Part shown: positions 8,393 through 17,718 of the stretch, one piece after another | How the letters are laid out: every line of letters starts with the position of its first letter | Numbering within the stretch: the stretch's first letter is position 1 | Assembly: GCA_026388415.1 (NCBI GenBank) | Contig: JAPLJV010000042.1 | Coordinates: 30,009 to 94,008 of the forward strand | Source of the DNA: Deltaproteobacteria bacterium | GTDB taxonomy: Bacteria; Desulfobacterota; Syntrophia; Syntrophales; JACQWR01 | Direction: 5' to 3' | DNA: 64,000 nt | Made by a program: the position numbers and the translations under genes | The notes under the pieces: generated by a model | Databases searched by the model: none | Told to the model about the DNA's origin: nothing | The model's input: the letters and a program-made list of their open reading frames with translations, nothing else

Positions 8393-10339
8393 CTAATAAT
8401 CCCAACAAAACGTCACCCCGCTCGTCGGAAACACCCAATCGTTTTTATGGACGCGCAAATTGATACTTTCTCTCCCCCTGATCAGGGTCGGATAGGGGTG
8501 TTTGCCGGCGAAGAATGGTATCTCTCTGACATTAGCAAGATTAGTTCCCTGCCAGTTAAAGGTAATGTCCAGACCCCGGATGGGGTAGATGAGGTAGACA
8601 GAAAAATCGCGGTTCTTCCTGGATTTTTTGGTCATAATCTCAATTTCTACTTTAACTTCGCGGCCTGTTTTTTCTGCAAGGTCTTCTCCGCCGCACCAAG
8701 TCTCGTAGCCCCGAACCGTCATTTCCGTTTTGAACAGGGGGATGTCGGCATCATCAATGCGCACCCGCTGGATCCGGAAGTCGCGGGCGGCCTGCAGTTC
8801 GTCCTCGCTGTTTAAAAGCCAGCGGTACTCGCAGCGGGGGTCCTCTAAAAGGGCCGCCAACTGTTCGTTATTTTCAGCGCAACCGATCATGAATATATCG
8901 GCGGTCAATGTCTTGCGATATGCCACTTTCGTGATGACTTTAAAATATTTCCGGCACGTCGGATCAGCGGCAACCTCGGCTGCCGAAAATTCTTCCAGGC
9001 GAATGTCATAGCGAAAATTGCTGCGCAGCTCTAATTGCCTGTCTTCCTTGCCGAAAAAAGTTTCCAGCATGGCGAAATAGATAGCGTCGCCGAATTCCGC
9101 ATCGTTTACCCTCGTGTGCAGGCAGCGACGGATGACATTGTCCAGACGGGAAACGGATTTTTCCTCATCAGGGATAAATATCCTCTTCAGGCGCGGTTCT
9201 ACAGAATCAGCCTTGCCCTTCTGCAGAAAAACCCGGGGGGCGCGTTTTCCCAGGGCGCAAAGGATTTCGTAACTGATCGTCCGGGCCTTGGCGGCAAGTT
9301 CGTCGGCAGTAATCTCCTCTCCGCCTTGGCATCCCAGCAGGACAACTTCGTCGCCGATCAGCACGTCCGGTATATGACTGACATCCAGCGTACACATGTC
9401 CATGGAAACGCGTCCCACCACGGGCGCCCGTCTTCCTCTGATCAGGACTGCCCCCCGATTGGAAAGGAGCAGCCCGTATCCGTCGCCGTATCCTACCGGG
9501 ATAGTGGCAATTTTCGTTGGTCCGGAGGTAATAAAAGTACTGCCGTAACCGATTCTGGAATTAGAGGGGAAATCTTTTATCAGCAGGACTCTGGTTTTAA
9601 AGCTCATAACCGGCGTCAGACTGGCCTTGGTCGTGGTTTCCGGGGAGGGATGAACCCCATAGGTCATCAGGCCGGGACGCACCATATCCAGATGAAAATC
9701 GGGATAATTAAGGATGGCCCCGCTATTGGCTATATGCCGTAGGGGGATGGTAATATTATGTTCTTGCAGCTCCCGGAGCAATTCCTGGAACAAGCGCCAC
9801 TGGTCATCGTTATAAGCCGTCGTTGTCTCGCTCTGGGCCAGGTGGGTGAAAATACCCTCGATATGAACATTGGAAAACCCCATGATTTCCTGAATCATCG
9901 CGAGGGAGTTCTGATACATCGTTCCTCCCCGGCCCATCCCGGTATCAACCTCGATATGAATACGGGCCTGCCTGCCTGCCTGATGATATTTTTCTTGTAG
10001 ATTCCGGGCAAAATGGAGGTCCGAGACGGAAGGGATGAGATTATACTTGATAATCTCCTGAATATCCTGGTTTGTTGAGGGACTGAGGATGATTATGGGG
10101 GCCGAGATGCCTCCGACTCGCAGTTGCACCCCTTCATCGGCGTTGGCGACGCCCAGTGCTGAGGCGCCACTCTGCAGCGCGACATGAGAGATTTCGATGG
10201 CTCCATGACCATAGGCATCTGCCTTGACCACCTGGAGAATCTTGACCAGCGGGCCCACTAATCTTCTGACTTCAGTAAGATTACTGGTAAAATTATCAAG
10301 CTCGACTTCCACCCAGCTCCGGTATTGCGGTTCCGCCAT
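8393..10339 (-). CDS. alr: Alanine racemase fused to a 277-residue domain of unknown function
   Basis: Interconverts L- and D-alanine for peptidoglycan using PLP. Residues 1-371 are a complete racemase: PLP lysine K39 in VVKADAYGHG, RVSMDMCTLD, and the catalytic tyrosine region IGYGSTF. The last 277 residues have no counterpart in standard Alr (360-390 residues). They contain RCLHTRVNDAEFGDAIYF, a strand-rich stretch, and the ending DWVFPTSGVTFCWDY. I start it at the ATG at 10339 (AEPQYRSW), which overlaps the cyclase TGA by one base and has ACGAGG six bases upstream. The alternative ATG at 10342 is too close to that site. Confidence 0.9.
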   Translation of the reverse strand: MAEPQYRSWVEVELDNFTSNLTEVRRLVGPLVKILQVVKADAYGHGAIEISHVALQSGASALGVANADEGVQLRVGGISAPIIILSPSTNQDIQEIIKYNLIPSVSDLHFARNLQEKYHQAGRQARIHIEVDTGMGRGGTMYQNSLAMIQEIMGFSNVHIEGIFTHLAQSETTTAYNDDQWRLFQELLRELQEHNITIPLRHIANSGAILNYPDFHLDMVRPGLMTYGVHPSPETTTKASLTPVMSFKTRVLLIKDFPSNSRIGYGSTFITSGPTKIATIPVGYGDGYGLLLSNRGAVLIRGRRAPVVGRVSMDMCTLDVSHIPDVLIGDEVVLLGCQGGEEITADELAAKARTISYEILCALGKRAPRVFLQKGKADSVEPRLKRIFIPDEEKSVSRLDNVIRRCLHTRVNDAEFGDAIYFAMLETFFGKEDRQLELRSNFRYDIRLEEFSAAEVAADPTCRKYFKVITKVAYRKTLTADIFMIGCAENNEQLAALLEDPRCEYRWLLNSEDELQAARDFRIQRVRIDDADIPLFKTEMTVRGYETWCGGEDLAEKTGREVKVEIEIMTKKSRKNRDFSVYLIYPIRGLDITFNWQGTNLANVREIPFFAGKHPYPTLIRGRESINLRVHKNDWVFPTSGVTFCWDY

Positions 10340-12588
10340 CATTTCCTCGTCATGGTGAAAACGCCATCCCATGGTTGAGGAGGCGGATTTTCCTTCAATT
10401 CCTGGCAGCGCGTCAGGTAGAGCTTGGCGGGCGGGTCGTCAGGTCTGATTTCCATAACCTTTTGGAAAGTGGCAATCGCGTCATCCCAGCGGGCTTGCTT
10501 GTACAGCGAAATCCCTGCTTCAAAATGCTGCACGAGGGGCTGCACCGTGGCGGCATCCTTCTTTTCACAGAGGATCTCATAGATTTTCACGGGCAGCTTT
10601 TTCCCTTTGACCCGCACGGCGTCCAATTCCCGGCAGCACAGATCGTCTTTCACAATGGCGTAGGTGAATTCGCTGGTGACGATATTGGTGCCATATTCCT
10701 TGTTGATGCCCTCCAGCCGCGAGGCCAGGTTCACGCTGTCGCCCATGACGGTATAGTCAAAACGCATCTGGGAACCCATATTACCCACCACCATATCGCC
10801 CGTATTGATGCCCACGCCGATATTCATGGGCGGCTTGCCCTCGGCGCTCCATTTGACCTGGAGCTTCTTCAACGCCGCCATCATTTCCAGGGCAGTCTTG
10901 CAGGCGCGCAAAGCGTGATCCGGCTGGTCAAGGGGTGCGCCATAGACTGCCATGATCGCATCGCCCATGTATTTATCCAGCAGGCCGTCGTACTTGAATA
11001 CGATATCCGTCATGGCGGTAAGGTATTCGTTCAAGAGATGCACGAGCTCTTCCGGCGTCAGTTGTTCCGATATGGTCGTAAATCCCCGGATATCGGAGAA
11101 CAGGGCCGTCAGTTGCTTCTTGTCGCCGCCCAGTTTGAGCTTGGTCGGATCCTTCAGCATCTCCGTGATTACCGAAGCCGTCAGGTAATACTGGAAGGCG
11201 TTCCGGACCTTCTTCTTCTCCCTCTCCTCGGTCATGTAGCGGTAAACGGTGATACCCAGATAGACGGTAAGCATCGTCAATACCGGATAAACCAGATTGA
11301 GCCATATATTGTAGCGGGAAAACAGAAAGACATTTACTATGAAAAAAGCGCCCGTAAAGAGGATGGCGATGAGCATCCCCTGAATGGCCTTTACCCTCGG
11401 GATGATAGTACCCATGATGAGTCCGAAGACGATGATGGAGACGATATCGAGAAACTTTATCCACCAGGATTGTCTCAGGAAATTATTGTGCAGAATATTG
11501 TCAATAACGGTCGCATGGATCTCCACACCGGGATAGACGGCGCTGAAAGGGGTTACCCGCAGGTCATAGATGCCCGTAGCCGTAGCGCCGACAATTACGA
11601 TTTTGCCGCGGAGTTTTTCCGGCGGGATGCGGTTGGCGATGATGTCGGCAATGGAGTAGTGCGGGAATGTCCGGGCAGGGCCTAAGTAATTGACGAGCAC
11701 CCGGCCCGTGTCGTCAGTAGGGATCTCCACCTTGTCAATGGTTACTCCCTCGACGCCAAATCCCCCCAGGCGCAGGAGGACCGTGGGGAAGTCCATGTAC
11801 TGGGTCAAGAGCGACAGAGCCAGGGATGAGTAATAGCTGTCGCGAAACTTGATGACGAGCGGCGACCAGCGGATGGCTCCGTCGCTATCGGGAAAGGCAT
11901 TGAAATAACCGCTGTTTTCTCCCGCGGCGGATATTTGTTTCAGATTCGGCACCGCCGCATAGGCATGGATTATGGCAGCTTCATTAACATTTTTAGCGGC
12001 TTTGACCATGGCATATTTGGAGCTTACGATATCCTCCTCGGAAGCTTCAATATCCTTGGCCGTAAGATGACCAACCTCCTTGGCGGAGGTATGGAAAAAA
12101 TAGCCCAGGGTAACATTCTTGGCCGTTTCAATGGCCTTGGCGAAGGCGCCGTCCGTATCGGCCAATTCCATTTTTTTGCCCATCAGGGCCAGCAGCCGGT
12201 TGTCAGCCAGACCCATTTTTCGGGCTTCCTGCGCCAATTCGTTAATCGTTTTCAAACTGGAGTTCTCATCCGGTTCGGCAAAAACAACATCAAACCCAAC
12301 TGCTTTCACGCCGTTTTTCTGGAGCGTCTCGACCAGCCTCGCGAGCGTTGTCCTGGGCCATGGCCAGCGGCCCAGCTCCGTCAGGCTCTTTTCGTCTATC
12401 GTGGCAATAACCGTTTCTCCACCAGAGGGAAGCGCCCCCCGGGAAAGGATTCGCAAGTCCAGGGCCTTCAGTTCCATGAAGCGCAGGAAAGGAGCGTCAA
12501 AGAAGAATAGCGTGACCGCCAGCAGGATAATCAGAACGGTAATTTTCAAAGGTGAAACGGAAATCAGTTTTTTTAGTGCGTTATTCAT
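10339..12588 (-). CDS. CHASE2-domain class III adenylate cyclase with TPR-like tail
   Basis: Membrane-bound sensor cyclase of 749 residues. The order is an N-terminal membrane helix (15-33), a periplasmic CHASE2 domain (about 35-350, with DEKSLTELGRWPWPR and GFDVVFAEPDE), three membrane helices (about 370-445), a catalytic domain (about 480-670) and a short TPR-like helical tail (EAGISLYKQARWDDAIATF). Metal-binding aspartates are seen in FSDIRGFT and MGDAIMAVYG. RFDYTVMGDSVNLASRLEG carries the purine-contact Asp and the transition-state Asn and Arg. These residues fit ATP as substrate, though GTP is not excluded. Coupled by overlap to alr. Confidence 0.9.
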   Translation of the reverse strand: MNNALKKLISVSPLKITVLIILLAVTLFFFDAPFLRFMELKALDLRILSRGALPSGGETVIATIDEKSLTELGRWPWPRTTLARLVETLQKNGVKAVGFDVVFAEPDENSSLKTINELAQEARKMGLADNRLLALMGKKMELADTDGAFAKAIETAKNVTLGYFFHTSAKEVGHLTAKDIEASEEDIVSSKYAMVKAAKNVNEAAIIHAYAAVPNLKQISAAGENSGYFNAFPDSDGAIRWSPLVIKFRDSYYSSLALSLLTQYMDFPTVLLRLGGFGVEGVTIDKVEIPTDDTGRVLVNYLGPARTFPHYSIADIIANRIPPEKLRGKIVIVGATATGIYDLRVTPFSAVYPGVEIHATVIDNILHNNFLRQSWWIKFLDIVSIIVFGLIMGTIIPRVKAIQGMLIAILFTGAFFIVNVFLFSRYNIWLNLVYPVLTMLTVYLGITVYRYMTEEREKKKVRNAFQYYLTASVITEMLKDPTKLKLGGDKKQLTALFSDIRGFTTISEQLTPEELVHLLNEYLTAMTDIVFKYDGLLDKYMGDAIMAVYGAPLDQPDHALRACKTALEMMAALKKLQVKWSAEGKPPMNIGVGINTGDMVVGNMGSQMRFDYTVMGDSVNLASRLEGINKEYGTNIVTSEFTYAIVKDDLCCRELDAVRVKGKKLPVKIYEILCEKKDAATVQPLVQHFEAGISLYKQARWDDAIATFQKVMEIRPDDPPAKLYLTRCQELKENPPPQPWDGVFTMTRK

Positions 12589-12824
12589 CTTTCAGCCCCT
12601 TGACCTCGGTAAAAATTTTGCAAATCATATCAGAGAAGCGAGTAAAGTCAAGGTAAACTGGTCAAGAAAGGCCGGGCGTTATATTCCATTGGCAAATGAG
12701 TGGGCCAGGGGTGATTTACCGGCGGCCACATAGCTGACCTGGTCATGATAAACGCGTTAAAAACTTGACAAATCAGGAGGGTTGTGCGCCACTTCAACAA
12801 GGTCGCCGCCGTTTGCGAACATAA

Positions 12825-12887
12825 ATGCGTTATCAGCATGGCAAAGAACTGGCAGACGATCTCCGCGAACTTGTGAAGGCGTTATGA
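12825..12887 (+). other. Possible 20-codon leader overlapping the PP2C start
   Basis: An ATG at 12825 opens a short frame reading MRYQHGKELADDLRELVKAL whose TGA overlaps the PP2C ATG (ATGA, 12884-12887). The composition looks protein-like, but the frame is tiny. A strong ribosome-binding site (AGGAGGG, 12774-12780) lies 100 bp before the PP2C start and serves no obvious gene. The region could be a translational leader or the decayed end of an older gene. The rest of the gap from 12589 shows nothing I recognise. Confidence 0.25.
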
Positions 12888-13705
12888 TAAAAAGATTTCA
12901 GTTAATGGCAGTCGGACAAACAAACGTGGGCAGAGTCCGGAAAAACAACGAGGATGCCTTTACCCTTTCGCTGGATAAAGGCTTGCTGATTGTAGCCGAC
13001 GGCATGGGTGGCGCTGCTTCCGGCGAAATAGCAAGCCGTATGGCCGTGGACGTGATCAGAAGTTACTTTAACGAGTCGGCGGCAAGCACCAGGACTCCCC
13101 TTATCGGGAAATATAATGACGATTTTACCGATATCACCAACCGCTTGGGCTCTGCGATCCGCCTGGCAAACATGGCCATTTACGAAGCGTCCCGGAGTAA
13201 CGCTCAATGGCATGGCATGGGAACGACCATTGTATGCGCCCTGCTGCATAACCGTAAGCTGTGCATCGCCCATGTGGGCGACAGCCGGCTTTACTTGATT
13301 CGTGCCGGCGACATAGAACAGCTCACGGATGATCACTCCGTCGTGGCCGAGCAGGTGAAGCGTGAACTCATCAGTCGAGAAGAGGCGGAGAAATCTGAAA
13401 TCAGGAACATACTGACCCGGGCCGTCGGTACAGAAGCCGAAGTAGCGGTGGATCTCAACGAGCTGAACTTGCTGGGTGATGACATGCTGGTCCTCTGTAC
13501 CGATGGCTTGACCAATATGGTTCGTGATGAAGAGATCCTCTCCGTGGTGCTTGCCGGGCAAGATCCAGCTGTTGCCAGTCAAAGGCTTGTTGAGATGGCC
13601 AACGAGGCAGGGGGGCGGGATAATATTACCGCAGTTGTAGCGAACATCCTCGAAGAAAGCTGGCTTTCTTCGTTAATCAATTTTTTCACCAGGCGCAGGA
13701 GGTGA
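12884..13705 (+). CDS. PP2C-family serine/threonine protein phosphatase
   Basis: Metal-dependent phosphoprotein phosphatase (Stp/PrpC type) of 273 residues. Motifs seen: GRVRKNNEDAF (17-26), the metal-binding LIVADGMGGAASGEIAS, GMGTTIVCALL, HVGDSRLYLIR, CTDGLTN and GGRDNITAV. The start is the ATG at 12884, with GAAGG upstream; this places the conserved RxxNED motif at the usual distance. A TTG-started form from 12782 would add 34 residues without family similarity. The C-terminus ends in a basic stretch (TRRRR). No partner kinase is encoded next to it. Confidence 0.9.
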   Translation: MIKRFQLMAVGQTNVGRVRKNNEDAFTLSLDKGLLIVADGMGGAASGEIASRMAVDVIRSYFNESAASTRTPLIGKYNDDFTDITNRLGSAIRLANMAIYEASRSNAQWHGMGTTIVCALLHNRKLCIAHVGDSRLYLIRAGDIEQLTDDHSVVAEQVKRELISREEAEKSEIRNILTRAVGTEAEVAVDLNELNLLGDDMLVLCTDGLTNMVRDEEILSVVLAGQDPAVASQRLVEMANEAGGRDNITAVVANILEESWLSSLINFFTRRRR

Positions 13706-13763
13706 AACATGACGAAACTCCAGATAAAATTTAAGGATGCCGTTATCAATTTAATATTTCTAC

Positions 13764-14504
13764 TTATTTCTGAGCAAGCCCGGTTTTTACCGTTATCTCC
13801 CGCCCGTCCGTGGTCAAGGTAATGGCGCCGTGGAGGTCGGTCCGGTATATCCTGGCCGGCAGCGCCGCATAACGCTTCAGGACGTCGGGGTGGGGGAGGT
13901 TGAAGGCGTTCTCCTGGCCGCAACTGATGATCGCGATGCGGGGCCGAACCGCCTTGAGGAAAGGCACGCTGCTGGAACTAAGGCTGCCATGATGGGGAAC
14001 AAAAAGGACATCGCTTATAATGTCAGCCCCAATCGCCATGATTTTGTTCTCCATGACGTCGGAGATATCACCGGGAAAGAGGAAGCCGGTTTGCCCGAAA
14101 ACCATTCTGATGACCAGCGAAGAATCGTTCGTTTCCCGAAACAGAGCCGCCTGGCTTTTCAACGACTGGGGCGATGCGCCGGCATTAAATACGGTGACGC
14201 CGACGCCGTTGATCACTATACGCGTCAATTTTTCCTTTACGATCCGGTGCATGACGCCTTTCTCTTTGATAATCTTCAGGAAATTTTCATAATCTTCCGT
14301 GGCCGGGATTTGGCCGTTCGTCCAGACCTCCCGGACCGGGAAATTCTTCAGAATATGCAGCAGCCCCAGCAAATGGTCGGGATGGGCGTGCGTCAAGACC
14401 AGCACGTCTAACTTGCTGATTCTTTGCCGCCATAGATAAGGGGCGAGCACAAATTTACCAATATCGAAAGTCCCCATGGCGCTTCCTCCCCCGTCAATGA
14501 GCAT
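13764..14504 (-). pseudogene. comEC: comEC 3' part: metallo-beta-lactamase-like domain, separated by a mobile element
   Basis: This is the C-terminal domain of the DNA-uptake channel protein ComEC, cut off from its membrane part by the element at 14530-24377. It has the metal-binding motif THAHPDH, FLFPGDISD and PHHGSLSSSS. Upstream of its ATG the comEC frame continues (TLIRLPAGGN) back to the AGCGT junction at 14530-14534. AGGGGGA lies seven bases before the ATG at 14504, so a free 246-residue domain could be translated. In the integrated state full-length ComEC cannot be made. Confidence 0.92.
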
Positions 14505-16323
14505 ATTTCCCCCTGCCGGCAGGCGGATCAGCGTATACTTTACTTAATAAAGATTTGTCCTTTAAACTATTTATAACACTCTCCACCCTGTCAAGGTCGA
14601 ACATAAAGTCCCCATGCGGGTATGGTTCCCTATCAGTAAGGGGAGCGTTCCATTTTTCTTTTGGAATTTCTTTCAGCTCATCACTATCCAGAAAATCAAT
14701 CGGGCGAACATATTGGACAAAGCATTTACCACCTTGCTCGGGTGAGACGATTGTTTCCACAATCCGCTTCTTTTCTGCGAAGGGGAGGGAGTGCATAAAA
14801 TCGCTGAAACCTCCCTTTGTTGAAAATTGGAGCTTCCATTTCCCTTTGGGGTCGGATTTTTTCATTGCTTCACAGAATGCCTTGTAGCGGTCTTTTTTGT
14901 TTGTGCTGTGGTCAAGCTCACGTTTTGCATCCGTCAAGTCCGCCTGAACAGTTCCCCATTCTTTTTGATCTTTTTGCCGTCCCTCTTCGTAAATTTTCTT
15001 GATACCGCTGTTCTCCGTGGACGCAATCAGGTTGTAACCTTCAAGCAGCCTCTTATTAAGTTGCTTTGATTTTTGCTCTAAAAGGGCCACCTTCTTTTCC
15101 AATTCCTCCGTGTTCAAGTCCTTAAGCCACGCGCTGACAAAGTAGGTAGGACGTGTCAGTAAATCAATAATTTGGTTAAACAATTTGTCGTCAGTCTGAT
15201 CGGCATTAACAGCCTCCAGATAACAGCTTTTGCGTCCAGCTATCTCCTTAATATCGGCGCTGACACCATGCCAACAACAGGTATAATACAGTCGAACTTT
15301 TCCCTGTTTCCCGTCATTATCCTTTTCAACCTTCACTCTTTTACGCATCCGGCTCCCGCATTCTCCACAATACAGAAAGCCATCAAATAGGAAATGATCT
15401 TCATATCCTTTGTAAACCCGCTTGGGTTTCAACTTTTGCGCTTGCATCCTGTCCTGTATTTGCTGCCACTTTTCGGGGGTTATCAATGGATCGAAAGCGA
15501 ATGTAATCCACTCGCTTTCAGGTTTTGTAGTTTTTCCATCATCAAAATTCTTCTTACCAAGGGCATTCAATTTGTGCCGATAAATTTCCTTGTTGCAAAC
15601 CTTCTCACCTTTATAAGCAGGATTTTTGAGCATATCTACGACTGAAATGCCGTTCCATCGTGATGATTGTATTTTCTTCTTCTTTATTGCAGAGGGTGTC
15701 GGGATACCAGCTCGTGTTAATTCGAGTGCAATTTTTTTTGTTGATAGCCGTTGATTGAGGTAAAGATCAACTACTTTGTGATAAATTTGAGCGTGTTCTT
15801 CTTCAATGATAACCTTTCCCGATTCGCTCCTTATGTATCCTAACGGTAGCTCCCCGAAATAAGCATCACCTTTTTCCCATTTTATCTTTCGCCCTGCCTG
15901 TGTCCGCTCGCGAATCATTCCCCGCTCAAGCTCGGCAAAGATAGCGATAAGACTAAACATCGCTTTGCCCATAATACCATCAGTATTGACTATTGGGTCT
16001 TTGACGCAGATGATTTCAAGGTGGAGTTCTTCGTGCAGCTTGTGCCATAGGTTAAGGGTATCTCTGATGTTTCGGCCTAATCTGTCCAGCTTCGTAAACA
16101 TGATTGTATCAAACAATCCCTTTTCGGCATCACTTATCAATGCTTGCAGTTCTGGGCGTTCTAATGAGCCGCCAGAAGCTCCCCCATCGCTAAAGAATTT
16201 CTCTAACTTCAGGCCCTCTTGTTTGCATTTTTCCTCGATAATGTCCCTCTGATCTTCCAAGCTCGTCCCGTCCTTGGCTTGTCCAACAGTCGAAACCCTT
16301 GCGTAACCAGCGACACGTTTCAT
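14494..16323 (-). CDS. Large serine recombinase (element integrase)
   Basis: Site-specific integrase of 609 residues. The catalytic serine is S11 in GYARVSTVGQ, followed by TKLDRLGRNIRDTL and RERTQAGRKIKW. A Recombinase domain follows, then a zinc ribbon (CGECGSRM, with later YYTCCWHG), and a long coiled coil at about residues 390-480, the normal layout of phage-type large serine integrases. I start at the ATG at 16323, behind GAGGGGGG, rather than the GTG at 16341. The last 11 residues (DPPAGRGKYAH) and the stop are encoded by chromosomal comEC DNA beyond the att core, so the native C-terminus differs in the excised form. Confidence 0.94.
   Translation of the reverse strand: MKRVAGYARVSTVGQAKDGTSLEDQRDIIEEKCKQEGLKLEKFFSDGGASGGSLERPELQALISDAEKGLFDTIMFTKLDRLGRNIRDTLNLWHKLHEELHLEIICVKDPIVNTDGIMGKAMFSLIAIFAELERGMIRERTQAGRKIKWEKGDAYFGELPLGYIRSESGKVIIEEEHAQIYHKVVDLYLNQRLSTKKIALELTRAGIPTPSAIKKKKIQSSRWNGISVVDMLKNPAYKGEKVCNKEIYRHKLNALGKKNFDDGKTTKPESEWITFAFDPLITPEKWQQIQDRMQAQKLKPKRVYKGYEDHFLFDGFLYCGECGSRMRKRVKVEKDNDGKQGKVRLYYTCCWHGVSADIKEIAGRKSCYLEAVNADQTDDKLFNQIIDLLTRPTYFVSAWLKDLNTEELEKKVALLEQKSKQLNKRLLEGYNLIASTENSGIKKIYEEGRQKDQKEWGTVQADLTDAKRELDHSTNKKDRYKAFCEAMKKSDPKGKWKLQFSTKGGFSDFMHSLPFAEKKRIVETIVSPEQGGKCFVQYVRPIDFLDSDELKEIPKEKWNAPLTDREPYPHGDFMFDLDRVESVINSLKDKSLLSKVYADPPAGRGKYAH
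14530..14551 (+). other. Attachment site, integrase-proximal end
   Basis: AGCGT core (14530-14534) followed by AT and the arm ACTTTACTTAATAAA (14537-14551). The arm is the inverted counterpart of the one at 24353-24367, with 14 of 15 positions matching. Bases left of 14530 are comEC. Confidence 0.8.
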
Positions 16324-16447
16324 ATTTCCCCCCTCGGCCACCTATTGATTATAATCATATACCGTATCTTGTCCCGTGTCTCTCTCTATTTGTTACCTTT
16401 TGCCTGCCTGTACCCGCCCAGAATAGGACTTCGTTATGGGGGGCGTC

Positions 16448-17104
16448 TCATACCCTAAGCGCTGGTTCAGCCCGCTTAATGGCGTTCTTACCTAACCAGT
16501 TGTGAAGGTTTGCCGGGGTACAGTGATACCGCTCTGCGATAAAGTTCTTCGGGACGTGATTATTGAGCAACGCAATGATCTCGGGCCTGTAGGCATCTAA
16601 CTTGCTTTTCCCCGGCCCACGTGGACGGCCTAACAGCTTTCCTTTCGCCCGTGCCGCTTTCAGTCCTTCGATGGTACGGGCAGAGATCAAGTCTCGTTCG
16701 ATCTGGGCCGCGATAGAGAAAACCATCGCGAGCACTTCCCCTGCGAATCGGCCATTCAATTCAAATCCATTCTTCACGTCATAAATGGAAATTCCCTTTT
16801 CCTTCGCGGCAGCAATGCAAGACATAATGTCAACCATACTCCGGCCTATACGGGATAACTCGGGGACAATAATTTTGTCGTCTTTACCAAGCTGGTCAAT
16901 GATCGCTGCGATTTTCCTGTCCTTCCATCCTATCTTTCCGCTGGCCTTTTCCTCGATAAACTCAACATGGCCGAAAGCCCTGTCGTTAGCGAACTTGAGT
17001 ATATCGGCCTTGTTTTTTTCGCAGTCCTGCTCTGTCGTGCTTACCCGGAGATAAGCGACATTCCGGGGAATTGTCTTGACCACTTCTTTTATAATCTTTG
17101 CCAT
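16448..17104 (-). CDS. Small serine recombinase (resolvase/invertase family)
   Basis: Site-specific DNA recombinase of 218 residues. The catalytic serine is S22 in VAYLRVSTTEQ, then PELSRIGRSMVDIM and IERDLISARTIEGLKAARAKG. The C-terminal helix-turn-helix region reads NFIAERYHCTPANLHNWLG. AAGGAGG precedes the ATG. It may resolve multimers of the element, invert a segment or help integration. Coexistence of a small resolvase and a large integrase is more usual for plasmids and integrative elements than for simple prophages. Confidence 0.92.
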   Translation of the reverse strand: MAKIIKEVVKTIPRNVAYLRVSTTEQDCEKNKADILKFANDRAFGHVEFIEEKASGKIGWKDRKIAAIIDQLGKDDKIIVPELSRIGRSMVDIMSCIAAAKEKGISIYDVKNGFELNGRFAGEVLAMVFSIAAQIERDLISARTIEGLKAARAKGKLLGRPRGPGKSKLDAYRPEIIALLNNHVPKNFIAERYHCTPANLHNWLGKNAIKRAEPALRV

Positions 17105-17116
17105 GTGCTGCCTCCT

Positions 17117-17311
17117 TTATGGTTGCACTGCGATTGTCGCGTAAGGGTCTTGCAGTTCCCTGCGTGCGTATGCTTTGGCCTTTTTCAACGCCTCGCTGTA
17201 ATTCGCTTGACTAAACCACTTCGTTTCGCCGTTAATCTGAAACGCCCAGCTCCCGAAGCCCTTTGGTTTCGTGCCGTGACTGAATTCATATTGAAGGGTA
17301 GTGATTATCAT
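17117..17311 (-). CDS. Small element protein, unknown function
   Basis: A 64-residue protein (MIITTLQYEFSHG..., ending ATIAVQP) with an alternating aromatic and charged pattern and a helical middle (YSEALKKAKAYARREL). No family recognised. Its ATG overlaps the TGA of the histone-like gene (ATGA), showing translational coupling, and it ends 13 bp before the resolvase start. Confidence 0.6.
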   Translation of the reverse strand: MIITTLQYEFSHGTKPKGFGSWAFQINGETKWFSQANYSEALKKAKAYARRELQDPYATIAVQP

Positions 17312-17718
17312 TTTTTGGCCTCCTTCTCGGCAATCTTCTTGTAAATCGCAATCCGTTTGGCCGTAAAGTCGGCATCCTTTCCCTTCGCTGTGTAAATTTT
17401 GGTAAACACCGATTCGATGTTCTTGTCCGTGGCCTTGTTTTCCAGAAGTTCTTTCATAACGTTAAGCGCGGACTTGGCCTTTTCCTTCTTGGCCTCCACT
17501 TCTGGAACTGGAACGGGGACAGTCTTTTTGGCCGCTGTCTTTTTGGGTGTCGCTTTTACCTCTGCCGTCACTTCTGGAACTGCCTTTGTTTCTTCTACTG
17601 TTACCGCCGCTGCTTCTTTCTTCGCCTTCGTAGCCATTTTCACATCCTCCTTTTTGTTGGTTGTCAATTCTGTGACTGTTACCGTTGCCGCTTCTGCTGC
17701 CTTTGCCTTCTTCGCCAT
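17308..17718 (-). CDS. Histone-H1-like Ala/Lys-rich protein with duplicated start region
   Basis: A 136-residue basic protein rich in Ala, Lys, Val and Pro (KKTAAKKTVPVPVPEVEAKK), resembling bacterial histone-H1-like or nucleoid-associated low-complexity proteins, with a more ordered helical C-terminal half (SALNVMKELLENKATDKNIE). The first ATG (17718) follows AAAAGGAGGCACAAA. A second ATG at codon 28 (17637) follows AAAAGGAGGATGTGAAA, and both starts lead into near-identical coding (MAKKAKAAEAA and MATKAKKEAAA). Either or both starts may be used. Function on DNA is inferred from composition only. Confidence 0.65.
   Translation of the reverse strand: MAKKAKAAEAATVTVTELTTNKKEDVKMATKAKKEAAAVTVEETKAVPEVTAEVKATPKKTAAKKTVPVPVPEVEAKKEKAKSALNVMKELLENKATDKNIESVFTKIYTAKGKDADFTAKRIAIYKKIAEKEAKK

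Noticed and set aside
10375..11685. Long 436-codon plus-strand frame
   Set aside because: It lies antisense to the CHASE2 cyclase, whose domains and catalytic residues are clear; the antisense frame has no family features.
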